From assembly GCF_000559085.1 (NCBI RefSeq), contig NZ_JALN02000001.1:4030001-4094000 (forward strand): a stretch of DNA of 64,000 nucleotides. The letters run 5' to 3'. The position numbers were made by a program, and so were the translations under genes. The notes under the pieces are model-generated. The model saw only the letters and a list, made by a program, of their open reading frames with translations, was not told the origin of the DNA and did not search any database. This DNA comes from Mycolicibacterium aromaticivorans JS19b1 = JCM 16368. Lineage in GTDB: Bacteria > Actinomycetota > Actinomycetes > Mycobacteriales > Mycobacteriaceae. Numbering within the stretch: the first letter of the stretch is position 1; the number at the start of each line of letters is the position of its first letter. Below are positions 46,722 to 56,931 of the stretch, piece after piece.

Positions 46722-48485
46722 GTGACACAGGCGATCGAGGCTTCTCTTCCGGCACTGCTGCGCGAGCGGGCCAGTATGCAGCCGGACGACACGGCGTACA
46801 CCTTTATCGACTATGACCAGGACTGGGCCGGCGTCCCGATCAGCCTGACGTGGCCGCAGTTGTACCGGCGGGTCACCAACATGGCCCGTGAGCTCCGGCT
46901 GACCGCCTCGGCCGGTGACCGCGCGATGATCATCGCGCCGCAAGGGCTGGACTACATCGTCGCTTTCCTCGGTGCGCTGCATGCCGGAGTGATCCCCGTT
47001 CCGCTGTCGGTCCCGATGGGTGGTGTCACCGACGAGCGGGTCGAATCGGTGCTGCGCGACGCCTCGCCCGTTGCTGTTCTCACTACCTCCGCGGTGGTAA
47101 CCGAGGTCGTCCGCAGTGTGACCCCCGATTCGGGTCGGCCGGCGCCGGCAATCATCGAGGTCGATCGGCTCGACCTGGACGCCCCGCCGCAGCCCGGTGG
47201 TGGCATGTATGAGGACGGCAGCCCACACGACACCGCCTATTTGCAGTACACGTCGGGCTCGACCCGTTCGCCGGCCGGCGTGATGATCTCGTACACCAAT
47301 CTTCTGACGAACCTGCAGCAGATCACCACCGACTATTCGCGGCACGCGGGCATCACTCCACCGGACTTGACGTTCGTGTCGTGGCTACCGTTCTTCCACG
47401 ACCTGGGCTTGATCCTGGGGGTGTGCTCACCGATCGTGCTGGGGACCAGCGCGGTGCTGACCAGCCCGGCGTCGTTCCTGGTGCGGCCCGCGCGCTGGAT
47501 GCAGTTGCTGGCCACCAACCCCTGCCCGTTCACAGCGGCGCCGAACTTCGCGTTCGATCTGGCGACGCGCAAGACGTCCGACGACGACATGGCCGGACTC
47601 GACCTCGGCGGTGTGCACACCATCCAGAGCGGTGCCGAACGCGTTCAACCGGCGACGATCAAGCGGTTCACCGACCGGTTCGCTCGGTTCAACCTGAACG
47701 AGAACGTGATCCAGCCGTCGTACGGCATGGCCGAGGCGACGCTCTACATGTCGACGCCCAAGCCGGAAGACCCGATCAAAGTCGTCCACTTCGACTCCGA
47801 CGCGCTGACCGGCGGTGAGGCCAAACGGGTCAGCGACGCCGAGGGGACGCCGCTGATCAGCTACGACGGCCCCATCAGCTCGCGCTCACCGGTCCTGCGG
47901 ATCGTCGATCCGGAGACCCACGCGGAGGTTCCCGAAGGGAAGACCGGCGAGATCTGGTGTCACGGTGACAATGTCAGCGCCGGCTACTGGGAGAAGCCCG
48001 AGGAGACCGCGCGCACGTTCGGCGCGACGATCGCCTCGCCGTCGGAGGGCACGCCCGCCGGGCCGTGGCTGCGGACGGGTGACGTGGGCTTCATCTCCGA
48101 GGGCGAGCTGTTCGTGGTCGGCCGGATCAAGGACATCCTGATCATCTACGGCCGCAATCACGCCCCCGACGACATCGAGGCCACGGTCACCGACGTCACC
48201 GGCGGCCGCTGTGTCGCGGTCGCTGTTCCCGACGACGCCGTCGAAAAGCTGGTCGTGGTGATGGAAGTCAGGAAGCGTGGCGACTCCGAGGCAGAGGTCA
48301 CGGAGAAGCTCGACGCCATCAAACGCGATGTGACGGTGGCTATTTCCAATACGCACGGCATCGCCGTCGCGGATCTCGTTCTGGTGGGCCCCGGCTCGAT
48401 CCCGGTCACCACCAGCGGCAAGGTCCGGCGACAGCTGTCGAAGGACCTCTACCAGCGCAACCAGTTCACCCGGGTGGACGCGTAA
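46722..48485 (+). CDS. Long-chain fatty-acyl-AMP ligase (FAAL), FadD23-like
   Basis: The product has 587 residues from GTG 46722, where alignment with FadD23-type proteins begins; the longer frame from TTG 46653 adds a tail they lack. It has the adenylation motifs [45 protein letters not shown] and a C-terminal TTSGKVRR segment. FAALs form acyl-AMP and pass the acyl group to a PKS or NRPS carrier domain instead of CoA. Pairing with a Mas-like PKS is the usual arrangement in mycobacterial lipid loci (sulfolipid, trehalose polyphleates, phthiocerol). It could alternatively start the NRPS, whose N terminus is missing. Confidence 0.93.
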   Translation: MTQAIEASLPALLRERASMQPDDTAYTFIDYDQDWAGVPISLTWPQLYRRVTNMARELRLTASAGDRAMIIAPQGLDYIVAFLGALHAGVIPVPLSVPMGGVTDERVESVLRDASPVAVLTTSAVVTEVVRSVTPDSGRPAPAIIEVDRLDLDAPPQPGGGMYEDGSPHDTAYLQYTSGSTRSPAGVMISYTNLLTNLQQITTDYSRHAGITPPDLTFVSWLPFFHDLGLILGVCSPIVLGTSAVLTSPASFLVRPARWMQLLATNPCPFTAAPNFAFDLATRKTSDDDMAGLDLGGVHTIQSGAERVQPATIKRFTDRFARFNLNENVIQPSYGMAEATLYMSTPKPEDPIKVVHFDSDALTGGEAKRVSDAEGTPLISYDGPISSRSPVLRIVDPETHAEVPEGKTGEIWCHGDNVSAGYWEKPEETARTFGATIASPSEGTPAGPWLRTGDVGFISEGELFVVGRIKDILIIYGRNHAPDDIEATVTDVTGGRCVAVAVPDDAVEKLVVVMEVRKRGDSEAEVTEKLDAIKRDVTVAISNTHGIAVADLVLVGPGSIPVTTSGKVRRQLSKDLYQRNQFTRVDA

Positions 48486-48490
48486 CGGCG

Positions 48491-49942
48491 CTACGGCGTT
48501 CCGTTGGTGCCATCGATTCCGTTGGTGGCTGTCCCGTTGGCCGCCGTGGCGGTGCCGCCGGTCCCGGCCGTACCGCCGGCCGAGGTCCCGTTCCCGCCAT
48601 TGCCGCCGTTGCCGCCGGTGGCGTTTCCGAGGCTGTAGTTGTAGGCGATTCCACCGAGGCCGCCGGTGCCGCCGGTGGTGGTGCCGTTCCCGCCATTGCC
48701 GCCGTTGCCGCCGACGGCATTGCCCGGAGAAACCACTCCGGGAAGCAGGGTCACCACCGACAGCAGGTAGTCCCACAGCGGGTCGCTGGCGAGCCCGGCG
48801 CTACCGCCCGCACCGCCATTGCCGCCGGCTCCGCTGGTACCGGTGCCGCCCGCACCGCCGTTTCCGCCGTAGACGCTTCCGGGGTGGTAGACGCCGGTGA
48901 AGTAACCGAAGCCGAAGCTGCTGAGCGAGCCACCCGCGCCACCGTCGCCACCCGTCTGGCCGTCGCCGCCATTACCGCCGTTTCCGCCGGAACCGCCGAT
49001 CAGACCGCCGGTACCGCCCGCGCCACCGGTACCGCCGACGCCGCCGGTATTGGCTCCGCCTGCGCCGCCGTTGCCGCCGACGCCGAATAGCAAGGCGGAC
49101 CCGCCTGCGCCGCCGGTTCCGCCGTTCGCGCCGTCCCCGCCGTTGCCGCCGTTACCGATCAGGCCGCCGGCTCCGCCGTTGCCGCCCGTGCAGCCGGCAT
49201 TGTTGGTGCAGGTCGCGCTCGTCCAGGTGTAACCCTTGCCGCCACTGCCCAGCAGCCAGCCGCCACTCTGCCCGTTCGGATTCGCTGCGGTGCCGTCTGC
49301 GCCGTTGCCGAGGATCGGACGGCCCTGCCATTCGTTGGTGACGAGCGCGGTGATGATCTCGGGGAAGCTGATCGAGACTCTCGGACCGCCGCCTCCCGTC
49401 TGGGCGTACGTGACGATCGCGCCGATGATGTCGGTGAGGGTGAGGTTCGGCGGGGCGGTCGGTGAGCCCGACGCGGACGCGGTCAGGGCTGCCGCGGCTC
49501 GTGCCGAATTCGCGGTGCCGGGCTGCACGACGGCCGCGGCCGGTTGGATTGCGGTGGCCTCCGCGCTGGGGGTCGAGGCGGCGGCCGCCAAGGGCGTCGT
49601 CGTCGAACGTGTGCTGCGGGCAGCGGATGGCGACTTTGCCGGGCTGGTTCCGGTGCTCGTTCCCGACTTGGCGGCGCCGGCGCGTTTGGGTGACGTCGCA
49701 CGACCCGTGCTACCAACCTTGGCGCCGGTGCTGCCGTGTGCTGACGACGAAGTTCCGCCGCTGGTGGAGTCGGCGTGGGCAACGGCCGTTGCGCCGTTCA
49801 ATGCAGCGCAAACGCCGATCGTAAGGGTACCTGCGCCCAGCCAGATTGACAGTTTGCTGTGGGGCGGCTGGAAGCCTCGCCGGCTGACGGTGCGCTGACG
49901 GCGAGATCTCACCGGGTTTGTCGCACGGTGTCGTGCAGCCAT
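48491..49942 (-). CDS. Secreted PGRS-repeat glycine-rich protein without PE domain
   Basis: The product has 483 residues from ATG 49942. An N-terminal basic stretch, the hydrophobic segment [20 protein letters not shown] and a likely cleavage after AVAHA make a signal peptide. A Ser/Thr/Ala/Lys-rich region follows to about residue 150, then a short unique domain ([17 protein letters not shown] ... [17 protein letters not shown]). From about 230 to the end there are GGxGG/GNGG repeats with the [11 protein letters not shown] and [12 protein letters not shown] blocks typical of PGRS domains. PE_PGRS proteins carry an N-terminal PE domain; here a Sec signal replaces it. It should sit in or outside the cell envelope; the role is unknown. 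It ends 5 nt from the FAAL stop (convergent). Confidence 0.85.
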   Translation of the reverse strand: MAARHRATNPVRSRRQRTVSRRGFQPPHSKLSIWLGAGTLTIGVCAALNGATAVAHADSTSGGTSSSAHGSTGAKVGSTGRATSPKRAGAAKSGTSTGTSPAKSPSAARSTRSTTTPLAAAASTPSAEATAIQPAAAVVQPGTANSARAAAALTASASGSPTAPPNLTLTDIIGAIVTYAQTGGGGPRVSISFPEIITALVTNEWQGRPILGNGADGTAANPNGQSGGWLLGSGGKGYTWTSATCTNNAGCTGGNGGAGGLIGNGGNGGDGANGGTGGAGGSALLFGVGGNGGAGGANTGGVGGTGGAGGTGGLIGGSGGNGGNGGDGQTGGDGGAGGSLSSFGFGYFTGVYHPGSVYGGNGGAGGTGTSGAGGNGGAGGSAGLASDPLWDYLLSVVTLLPGVVSPGNAVGGNGGNGGNGTTTGGTGGLGGIAYNYSLGNATGGNGGNGGNGTSAGGTAGTGGTATAANGTATNGIDGTNGTP

Positions 49943-49975
49943 GGTTTGCTCCCATGCTCGCTGATGCGGTAGCGG

Positions 49976-50165
49976 TCACACGGTAACACCGGGCGGCGTT
50001 CGCGATGGCAAACTTTCGACCGTCCGGTTTATCGGGTGCGTCGCGTGGCTCCGCGGGCTGCCGAACCCACCAGTCCCGGCGGTGCCACCCGTCCCACCGG
50101 CCCCGCCGTTGACGGCGGCGGGACCGCTGCCCGGGTTGCCGATCTTCGGGCTGTCGATGTGCCGG
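49976..50165 (-). pseudogene. Possible PGRS relic
   Basis: A - strand frame of about 60 codons with no convincing start ends at TGA 49976-49978. Near 50057-50110 it codes for a glycine run ([18 protein letters not shown]), like the PGRS domain of the neighbouring gene, and then ends in an unrelated tail. It may be a leftover piece of a second PGRS gene. The glycine run could also be chance in GC-rich DNA. Confidence 0.35.
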
Positions 50166-50181
50166 ACCCCGCATCGACTAC

Positions 50182-51300
50182 TCAGTTAGCCGATTTCTTG
50201 CCGGAACTGCCGGCGCGGGCTGATTTTGCAACCCCCTTGCTGCTGTTGCCGCTGGACGGCGATGGGCTGGTCGCGCGCTTCTGGCCGTTGCCGCGAGAGC
50301 TGGTGGCCTTCTTGGTCCCGGCAGCGGATGCCGTCGTAGTCGCGGCCGAGGCGCTGCCGTCCGATGCAGCAGCTGGGGTGGCGACCTGCTTGCTGCTTCC
50401 GACAGCCGCGGCGCCTCCTGCGATGACCCCGTTGATATCGATGCCCGGAAGCGACCTCGTGATCGTCTTCAGGCTCTGGCTGATCGCACCGGCGATCGCG
50501 AATGGGCCCCAGCCGGCGGTGACGGTGTTGTTGTCGCCGAAGAAGTTGAAGGCCAGGCTCAAGGTGGTGTTGGGGAACGGGCCCCATGAGGAGACGGTGT
50601 TCCCATTGCCGAGGATGTTTCCGGCTGCGGTCAGGATGCCCTGGGCCCGGACGATGCTGTCGCCCAGGAAGTTCGTGGCTGAGCTGAAAAACCCTTGCGT
50701 CCATGCGGTGCCGGCGTCGCCGACGTTGAGGGCGAGATTGCCGAAGCCGCCGGCATTGGTGGCCTTGGAGCCGTCTCCAGCGAGTGCACTGGCGAGGGTG
50801 AGGTTGAGGCTGCCGATGTTGGTCATGGTGCCCGGCCCGATTTGCAGAGCGATGTTGCCGAGGCCGGCTACGCCGGTTGATTGCGGCCCGGCGCCGTTCA
50901 TCATCATCCCGATGGCGAAGTTGAGAGCGCCAAGGGCTGCGGAGCTTCCGGGCCCCTGCTGCCACGCGAAGTTCAGGAGTCCGGGAAGGGTGGACGCCCT
51001 GGCTTGCTCGCCGTTGGCCACCGCGAAGCTGAGGAAGCTGAAGGTCGTCGCTGTTGCTGCGCTGGCGCCTAACGAAATCGCGCCGCTGAAGAAGCCGTTG
51101 CCGGCATTCGCGGTTGCGTTGGTGCCGATAGCGATCGCGAAACTGGTCAGGTTGCTTGTACAACCTCCGCCGTTGCCGATACCGAACGCGGATATGCAGC
51201 TCGCGTTCGCTGCGGGGGCTTCTCCGAGAGTTCCGAGTGTGAGCGCGCTGGATACCAGGGCTCCAAGCAGCATGCCGCCGCTGGCACGAACTCGATTCAT
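50182..51300 (-). CDS. Secreted Gly/Asn/Ala-rich protein, paralogue of the gene at 51765-53291
   Basis: The product has 372 residues from ATG 51300. A signal peptide (MNRVRASGGMLLGALVSSAL ... ANA) is followed by a mature start with two Cys about 12 residues apart (SCISAFGIGNGGGCTSN), probably a disulfide. The body to about residue 275 consists of degenerate repeats around GNxxL/GxGT/NxxG, as in an elongated beta-type surface protein. The last roughly 90 residues are a Lys/Ser/Ala/Thr-rich basic tail. I do not recognise a named family. The first 80 residues match the next gene closely (SNLTxxAIAIGxxATANAGN), so the two arose by duplication. Confidence 0.8.
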   Translation of the reverse strand: MNRVRASGGMLLGALVSSALTLGTLGEAPAANASCISAFGIGNGGGCTSNLTSFAIAIGTNATANAGNGFFSGAISLGASAATATTFSFLSFAVANGEQARASTLPGLLNFAWQQGPGSSAALGALNFAIGMMMNGAGPQSTGVAGLGNIALQIGPGTMTNIGSLNLTLASALAGDGSKATNAGGFGNLALNVGDAGTAWTQGFFSSATNFLGDSIVRAQGILTAAGNILGNGNTVSSWGPFPNTTLSLAFNFFGDNNTVTAGWGPFAIAGAISQSLKTITRSLPGIDINGVIAGGAAAVGSSKQVATPAAASDGSASAATTTASAAGTKKATSSRGNGQKRATSPSPSSGNSSKGVAKSARAGSSGKKSAN

Positions 51301-51764
51301 CGATTGGCCCTATAGGTTGTTAAATCTTTGCTGGCTCAGACCGTACGTGACGCGGTTGGAGCTTACAGCTTTTCCGGCGGATATTCACCCAAGCTTTCCA
51401 GGGAGTGGGCTCGGTGGTGCGGCGAACCAGTGATACGAATGGTGGGCAATTGAATTAAAGTGGCGTTTGCGCCTATCCGGTCGGACGCGCATATGACCAG
51501 TTCACAGTGATTTTTGACGAATACTCGCGGTGGCACCCTCAACGAATCGGCTCACCGGAATGCGCCCGACGACGACCCGAGTGTCGATGTCTCACTGAAC
51601 GAGTCGCCACACCTGAAACAGCCGTTTCGGCAACATCACGGGCGCCAACACCGGTATTTGCCATTCTTAACTATGTCTTGCGAGACGGTGCTGGTTACAG
51701 CCGGAATAGCCATAAGCGGGGCGGGACCCGCGTTCGAATAGGGAACCGCCTCGACCGCGAACGG
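51301..51764. other. Intergenic region, no gene supported
   Basis: These 464 bp are less GC-rich than the rest of the area. A + strand frame crosses it (51507-52193) but lies mostly antisense to the next secreted-protein gene and has no recognisable motif. The promoter of the 50182-51300 gene should lie near 51301-51400. No tRNA, terminator or repeat is evident. Confidence 0.5.
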
Positions 51765-53291
51765 TTACTGCTTCCGGTGCTTTCCGCCGCCGCTTCCTGC
51801 GGAGCCGGTTCCGTGCGAGCCGGCCTTCGCGCTATCGCTGCAGTCGCTGGCCGAGTCGGGCTTCCGATGGCGGCCGCCGGACGAGGTGATCGGCGTCCTG
51901 TTGTCATTGGATGCGGTCGTCGTCTCGCTGGCGCGGTGACGTCCGCCACCGGACGTGACCGTGTTGCCGGCTGCCGCGTCACGGGAGACGGTCGTGGTGG
52001 TCGTCTCGCTTGCGGCGGTCGGTGTGGCGGCCGCGCTGGTAGTTGTCGTGGTTCGCAGCGATTTGGACTGCCGCCCGCTGCCGCCGACCCCCTCTTCGGC
52101 CTCGCCGGATCCGCCGTTCGATCCGCCAGACCCGCCAGACCCGCCATCGGCACTGCCCGCTGCCGGCAGGTGAACCGTCGGCAGATGCAGTGAGGGCAGC
52201 TGGATCGACAACGGTGTGAACGAAGGAACACGGAACGACGGCGCATGGAACGCGGGTGTCGAGAACGCCGGCAGGGACGTCGGTAGGTGGAAGTTGTTGA
52301 AGTTGATGCCCGGCCCTTTGAGGAAGAGCGAGGCGGCTTCCTGATTGAACGACAACATGAACGACAGCGGCCCGTTGATGGCGTTCAGCACATTGCCGAT
52401 ACCCCATGAGTTCACCACCGAGCTGAACAGCACGGGAAAGCCGGTCTGCGACATGAGCTGAACGACGTTGCCCGTTCCGATGAGGTTTGCGGCCAGGCTG
52501 AACAACCCCTGTATCGCGACAGTATTCGTGCCCAGAAGATTCGCTGCTGCGGTGAAGATGCCCTGCGCGAAAACGCTGCCCGCGTCGCCGAGCAGGTTGA
52601 GAGCCAATACGCCGATACCGCCCGCTGCAGTCGACTGCAGGCCACCGCCGTTGCGCAGAATGCTCAAGGCGAGGTTGAGGAGGCCGACAGTCGTCACCGT
52701 CCCCGCTCCCAAGTTCAGCGAAAGGTTGCCAACGCCGGCGGCGCCGGTCGTTTGGCCCCCAGAACCGCCGTTCGGCAGGCCGAGCGCGATATTGAAGCCG
52801 CCGACGGTCGACGCCGTGCCCGGCCCGAGCTGGATCGTGATGTTGCCAAGGCCGACGGCGCCGGAGGAACTTGGCGCACTGCCCGGCGCCGTGGCGCCGA
52901 GGACGAAATTCAGCATGCCGCCAAGCGTCGATGCCGTGCCCTGGCCGAACTGGAGATTGATTCCGAGGAGCGACCCCAGCGTGGCCGCGGACGAACCGTC
53001 ACCGAAAGCTCCCGCAAACGTGAACGCGGCGATATTGGTGAGGGCGCTGGCGCCGTTGCCAATAGCGATGGCGCCGCCGAACAGGGCATTACCGGCGTTT
53101 GCGGTGGCGCCGGGACCGATTGCGATCGCCAGCGTGGTCAGGTTGCTCGTGCAGCCGTTGCCGTTGTTCAGACCGAAGGCCGAGAAGCAGTTGGCGTTGG
53201 CGGTTGGCGTTGCGGTGAACGCCCCGGCCGCAAGCGCGCTGGAGACCAACGCGCTGAGCGCAGCGTTACGACTCCGCCGGACCCGCCCCAC
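51765..53291 (-). CDS. Secreted Gly/Asn/Leu-rich protein with variable Ser/Thr tail
   Basis: The product has 508 residues from GTG 53291, which places the signal peptide (RSRNAALSALVSSALAAGAF ... ANA) at the N terminus; a frame to 53354 adds 21 non-homologous residues. After cleavage it begins NCFSAFGLNNGNGCTSN, matching the paralogue downstream, including the two Cys. Repeats of GxGN/LGxG/AxNLLG type run to about residue 320. A Phe/Pro/Ser-rich segment with a loose HAPSFRVPSF-like pattern follows, then a Gly/Ser stretch and a Thr/Ser/Arg/His-rich tail containing SGGGRHR three times with variation. It is exported; its function is unknown. Confidence 0.8.
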   Translation of the reverse strand: MGRVRRSRNAALSALVSSALAAGAFTATPTANANCFSAFGLNNGNGCTSNLTTLAIAIGPGATANAGNALFGGAIAIGNGASALTNIAAFTFAGAFGDGSSAATLGSLLGINLQFGQGTASTLGGMLNFVLGATAPGSAPSSSGAVGLGNITIQLGPGTASTVGGFNIALGLPNGGSGGQTTGAAGVGNLSLNLGAGTVTTVGLLNLALSILRNGGGLQSTAAGGIGVLALNLLGDAGSVFAQGIFTAAANLLGTNTVAIQGLFSLAANLIGTGNVVQLMSQTGFPVLFSSVVNSWGIGNVLNAINGPLSFMLSFNQEAASLFLKGPGINFNNFHLPTSLPAFSTPAFHAPSFRVPSFTPLSIQLPSLHLPTVHLPAAGSADGGSGGSGGSNGGSGEAEEGVGGSGRQSKSLRTTTTTSAAATPTAASETTTTTVSRDAAAGNTVTSGGGRHRASETTTASNDNRTPITSSGGRHRKPDSASDCSDSAKAGSHGTGSAGSGGGKHRKQ

Positions 53292-53651
53292 CGACCATCC
53301 CGTCCCTCGAACCTGTCTTTGCTGGTTTGGACCGTACCGGACAACTACGCGCAACTGACAGTCTTCTCATGGATCTTCGCCGGTGATTCATGGCTGTCCG
53401 GTCGACGGCAGCTGAGCAGTGTCCCGATCGCGCGGCGCGCGCCGTGGGTAGCAGTGTTCGTGAAGTCGCACCGAAATTCGCTGAATTTCGCCGGCGGTTG
53501 GTGGGGGTGACTGCCGGCCGCCGGGTTTTCGGTGTCCGCCGCCGGAGCGCCTCGGTCGTCATTGAAAACCAAAGGGCGGCAGCACGACTGCATCATCCGG
53601 CGTGACGATTCTGCCGATGCCGCCTCACAGGGATTTCGCGTCGGACCTGAG
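53292..53651. other. Intergenic region upstream of the secreted-protein gene and tRNA
   Basis: About 360 bp hold no supported gene. Frames here are short and lack motifs or ribosome sites. The region presumably contains the promoter for the gene ending at 51765 and lies downstream of the tRNA. It marks the edge between the accessory genes and the core argS-rho block. Confidence 0.5.
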
Positions 53652-53724
53652 TGCCCCCGGCAGGATTCGAACCTGCGGCCTTCTGCTCCGGAGGCAGACG
53701 CTCTATCCCCTGAGCTACGGGGGC
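53652..53724 (-). tRNA. tRNA-Arg (anticodon CCG)
   Basis: This 73-nt cloverleaf lies on the - strand. The 7-bp acceptor stem is GCCCCCG with CGGGGGC, followed by discriminator A. The D arm is GCTC...GAGC, the anticodon arm has the loop CTCCGGA giving anticodon CCG (codon CGG), and the T arm is GCAGG-TTCGAAT-CCTGC. The 3' CCA is not encoded. It lies just upstream of argS but on the opposite strand. Confidence 0.96.
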
Positions 53725-53857
53725 GCACGCACAGCTGCGCCAATGGGCTCCGACAGCCTAACTCATCTTAGTGACTGCTCCCGCCCGCCGGATTCATCCC
53801 CGGACGCCGAGATATGGATTCGGGCGCTGACCACGTCAGACCATAGGATGGACCCTC

Positions 53858-55510
53858 GTGACACCCGCCGACCTCGCCGAGCTGCTCAAGCACACCGCCG
53901 CCGCGGTGCTCACCGAGCATGACCTGGATATCGCCGCCCTGCCAGCGACAGTGACCGTCGAGCGTCCGCGCAACCCTGAGCACGGCGATTACGCCACCAA
54001 CGTGGCGCTACAACTGGCCAAGAAGGTCGGCGCCAACCCGCGTGAGCTGGCCGGCTGGCTGGCCGCCGCCCTGGCCGAAGCCGACGGCATCTCTGCCGCC
54101 GAGGTCGCCGGCCCCGGCTTTGTCAATCTGCGTATCGAGGCCTCGGCGCAGGGTGTCATCGTGAGCAGCGTGCTTGCCGCGGGCGAAAGCTACGGCAATT
54201 CGACCGCGCTCGACGGCACCAACATCAACCTTGAGTTCGTCTCGGCCAACCCGACCGGGCCGATCCATATCGGCGGCACCCGCTGGGCCGCGGTCGGTGA
54301 CGCCCTGGGCCGGCTGTTGAGCACCCAGGGTGCCGCGGTCACCCGGGAGTACTACTTCAACGACCACGGCGCCCAGATCGACCGTTTCACCAACTCTCTG
54401 ATCGCCGCGGCGAACGGCGAGCCCGCGCCCGAAGACGGTTACGCCGGCGACTACATCAAGGACATCGCCGACCAGGTGCTGGCCAAGGCCCCCGACGCAC
54501 TGAGCCAGACCGGTGACGAGCAGAAGGAGACCTTCCGCTCCATCGGCGTGGACCTGATGTTCACCCACATCAAGGAATCGCTGCACGAGTTCGGCACCGA
54601 CTTCGACGTCTACACCCACGAAGACTCGATGCACACCAGCGGGCGAGTCGATCAGGCGATCGCCAAGTTGCGCGAGACCGGCAACATCTACGAGAAGGAC
54701 GGCGCAACGTGGTTGCGCACAACGGAATTCGGCGACGACAAAGACCGGGTCGTCATCAAGAGTGACGGTCAGCCCGCGTACATCGCCGGCGACCTGGCCT
54801 ACTACCTGGACAAGCGGCAGCGCGGATTCGATCTGTGCATCTACATGCTGGGCGCCGACCACCACGGGTACATCGCCCGGCTCAAGGCTGCCGCGGCCGC
54901 TCTCGGCGACGACCCCGACACCGTCGAGGTCCTGATCGGGCAGATGGTCAACCTGGTTCGCGACGGTCAGCCGGTCCGGATGAGCAAGCGCGCCGGAACC
55001 GTCATCACTCTCGACGATCTGGTCGAGTCCATCGGCGTGGACGCCGCCCGCTACTCACTCACCCGGTCCTCGGTGGATACCCCGATCGACATCGACTTGC
55101 AGCTGTGGTCGTCGGCGTCCAGTGAAAACCCGGTCTACTACGTGCAATACGCGCATGCCCGGCTGTCCGCACTGGCCCGCAACGCCGCCGACCTCGGGTT
55201 GACGCCCGACACCGCACACCTCGAGCTGCTCACCCACGACAAAGAGGGCGCGCTGATCCGCAACCTCGGCGAGTTCAGCCGAGTGCTCAAGGCCGGTGCG
55301 TCGCTGCGCGAGCCGCACCGGGTGTGCCGCTACCTCGAAGATCTGGCCGGCGACTATCACCGGTTCTACGACTCGTGCCGGGTGCTGCCCATGGGCGACG
55401 AAGAGCCGGGCGACCTGCATCGTGCGCGGCTGGCCTTGTGTGCGGCCACCCGTCAGGTGATCGCCAACGGTCTGAACATTCTCGGCGTGTCGGCACCGGA
55501 GCGGATGTGA
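53858..55510 (+). CDS. argS: Arginyl-tRNA synthetase
   Basis: The product has 550 residues from GTG 53858. This class I synthetase shows the HIGH-type motif as PIHIGGTRW, the KMSKS-type loop as [10 protein letters not shown], and the N-terminal Add1-like tRNA-recognition domain ([17 protein letters not shown]). It charges tRNA-Arg in the cytoplasm. It is first in the argS-lysA-hom-thrC-thrB gene string known from mycobacteria. Its stop overlaps the lysA start by 4 nt. Confidence 0.97.
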   Translation: MTPADLAELLKHTAAAVLTEHDLDIAALPATVTVERPRNPEHGDYATNVALQLAKKVGANPRELAGWLAAALAEADGISAAEVAGPGFVNLRIEASAQGVIVSSVLAAGESYGNSTALDGTNINLEFVSANPTGPIHIGGTRWAAVGDALGRLLSTQGAAVTREYYFNDHGAQIDRFTNSLIAAANGEPAPEDGYAGDYIKDIADQVLAKAPDALSQTGDEQKETFRSIGVDLMFTHIKESLHEFGTDFDVYTHEDSMHTSGRVDQAIAKLRETGNIYEKDGATWLRTTEFGDDKDRVVIKSDGQPAYIAGDLAYYLDKRQRGFDLCIYMLGADHHGYIARLKAAAAALGDDPDTVEVLIGQMVNLVRDGQPVRMSKRAGTVITLDDLVESIGVDAARYSLTRSSVDTPIDIDLQLWSSASSENPVYYVQYAHARLSALARNAADLGLTPDTAHLELLTHDKEGALIRNLGEFSRVLKAGASLREPHRVCRYLEDLAGDYHRFYDSCRVLPMGDEEPGDLHRARLALCAATRQVIANGLNILGVSAPERM

Positions 55511-56925
55511 ACGCTCACCCCGCTGGCCCGCGTCACGCCGACGAGATTCATCACGGCGGTGCGCCGCAGCAACCGCAGACCGCCGCTGACGCAGTATCGC
55601 TCGCGCCGAATGTGTGGCCGCGCAACCTTGTTCGTGCTGACGACGGCGAGGTCTCGATCGCGGGCGTGGCGGTGACCGAGCTGGCCGCAGAGTACGGCAC
55701 GCCGCTCTTCGTCATCGACGAGGACGACTTCCGTAGTCGGTGCCGCGAGATCGCTGCGGCATTCGGCGGCGGCCACAACGTGCACTATGCGGGTAAAGCG
55801 TTCCTCTGCAGCGAGATCGCCCGCTGGGTGGACCAGGAAGGCCTCTCGCTGGACGTCGCCAGCGGCGGGGAACTTGCCGTCGCACTGCATGCCGGGTTCC
55901 CGGCTGAGCGAATTGCCTTCCACGGCAACAACAAATCCGTCGACGAGCTCACGACAGCGGTCAAGGTGGGTGTCGGACACATCGTGCTGGACTCAATCAC
56001 CGAGATCGAACGCCTCGAGGTGATCGCCGGCGAGGCCGGTGTGGTCCAGGACGTGTTGCTACGGGTCACCGTCGGGGTCGAGGCGCACACCCACGAGTTC
56101 ATCGCGACCGCCCACGAGGACCAGAAGTTCGGCCTGTCGCTGGCCAGTGGCGCGGCCATGGATGCGGTGCGTCGGGTGTTCGCTGCCGATCATCTGCGCC
56201 TGGTCGGCCTGCATAGTCACATCGGTTCGCAGATCTTCGACGTGGCGGGTTTCGAGCTCGCCGCTCACCGGGTCATCGGGCTGCTGCGCGACGTGGTCGC
56301 AGAGTTCGGGGTCGACAAGACCGCGCAGATGGCGGTGGTCGACCTCGGTGGGGGATTGGGCATTTCCTATCTGCCCCAGGATGATCCGCCGCCGATCGAG
56401 GAGCTCGCCGGCAAGCTCGACGAGATCGTGCGCAGTGAGTCGGCAGCTGTTGGGCTGCCCGCTCCCCGCCTGGTCGTCGAGCCCGGACGGGCGATCGCCG
56501 GGCCGGGCACGGTCACGCTGTACGAGGTCGGCACCGTCAAGGACGTCGCGATCGGCTCGGGCGCCTCGCGCTGCTACGTCAGCGTCGACGGCGGGATGAG
56601 CGACAACATCCGCCCGGCGCTCTACGGTGCCGAGTACGACGTGCGGCTGGTGTCCCGGGCTTCCGACTCCGCGCCGACGCTGGCCCGGATCGTCGGAAAG
56701 CATTGCGAGAGTGGCGACATCGTGGTCCGAGATACCTGGGTGCCCGAGGATGTCACGCCCGGTGACCTGCTGGCGGTGGCCGCCACCGGCGCCTACTGCT
56801 ATTCGATGTCCAGTCGATACAACCTGATCGGCCGCCCCGCAGTAGTGGCCGTGCGCGACGGGCGGGCTCGCCTGATCCTGCGCCGGGAGACCGTCGACGA
56901 TCTGCTGAGTTTGGAAGTGAGGTAA
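55507..56925 (+). CDS. lysA: Diaminopimelate decarboxylase
   Basis: The product has 472 residues from GTG 55507 (GTGA overlap with argS); longer upstream frames run inside argS. This fold-III PLP enzyme makes L-lysine from meso-diaminopimelate. Visible: the PLP-binding Lys in [10 protein letters not shown], the HSHIGSQIF loop, a Gly-rich phosphate loop [19 protein letters not shown], and the CESGD segment with the active-site Cys supplied across the dimer. About 25 N-terminal residues exceed the common family length, so a later start cannot be excluded. Confidence 0.96.
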   Translation: MNAHPAGPRHADEIHHGGAPQQPQTAADAVSLAPNVWPRNLVRADDGEVSIAGVAVTELAAEYGTPLFVIDEDDFRSRCREIAAAFGGGHNVHYAGKAFLCSEIARWVDQEGLSLDVASGGELAVALHAGFPAERIAFHGNNKSVDELTTAVKVGVGHIVLDSITEIERLEVIAGEAGVVQDVLLRVTVGVEAHTHEFIATAHEDQKFGLSLASGAAMDAVRRVFAADHLRLVGLHSHIGSQIFDVAGFELAAHRVIGLLRDVVAEFGVDKTAQMAVVDLGGGLGISYLPQDDPPPIEELAGKLDEIVRSESAAVGLPAPRLVVEPGRAIAGPGTVTLYEVGTVKDVAIGSGASRCYVSVDGGMSDNIRPALYGAEYDVRLVSRASDSAPTLARIVGKHCESGDIVVRDTWVPEDVTPGDLLAVAATGAYCYSMSSRYNLIGRPAVVAVRDGRARLILRRETVDDLLSLEVR

Positions 56926-56931
56926 GAACCG

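Noticed and set aside
40096..48485. Identification as the trehalose polyphleate locus
   Set aside because: The Mas-like PKS and FadD23-like ligase fit, but the papA3, mmpL10 and PE partner genes are not adjacent and other genes take their place.
51507..52193. A + strand frame of about 228 codons between the two secreted-protein genes
   Set aside because: Mostly antisense to the 51765-53291 gene, Arg-rich, no start signal or homology recognised.
53292..53857. Integrase attachment site at the tRNA-Arg
   Set aside because: No repeated tRNA 3' end and no integrase gene are visible in the window.
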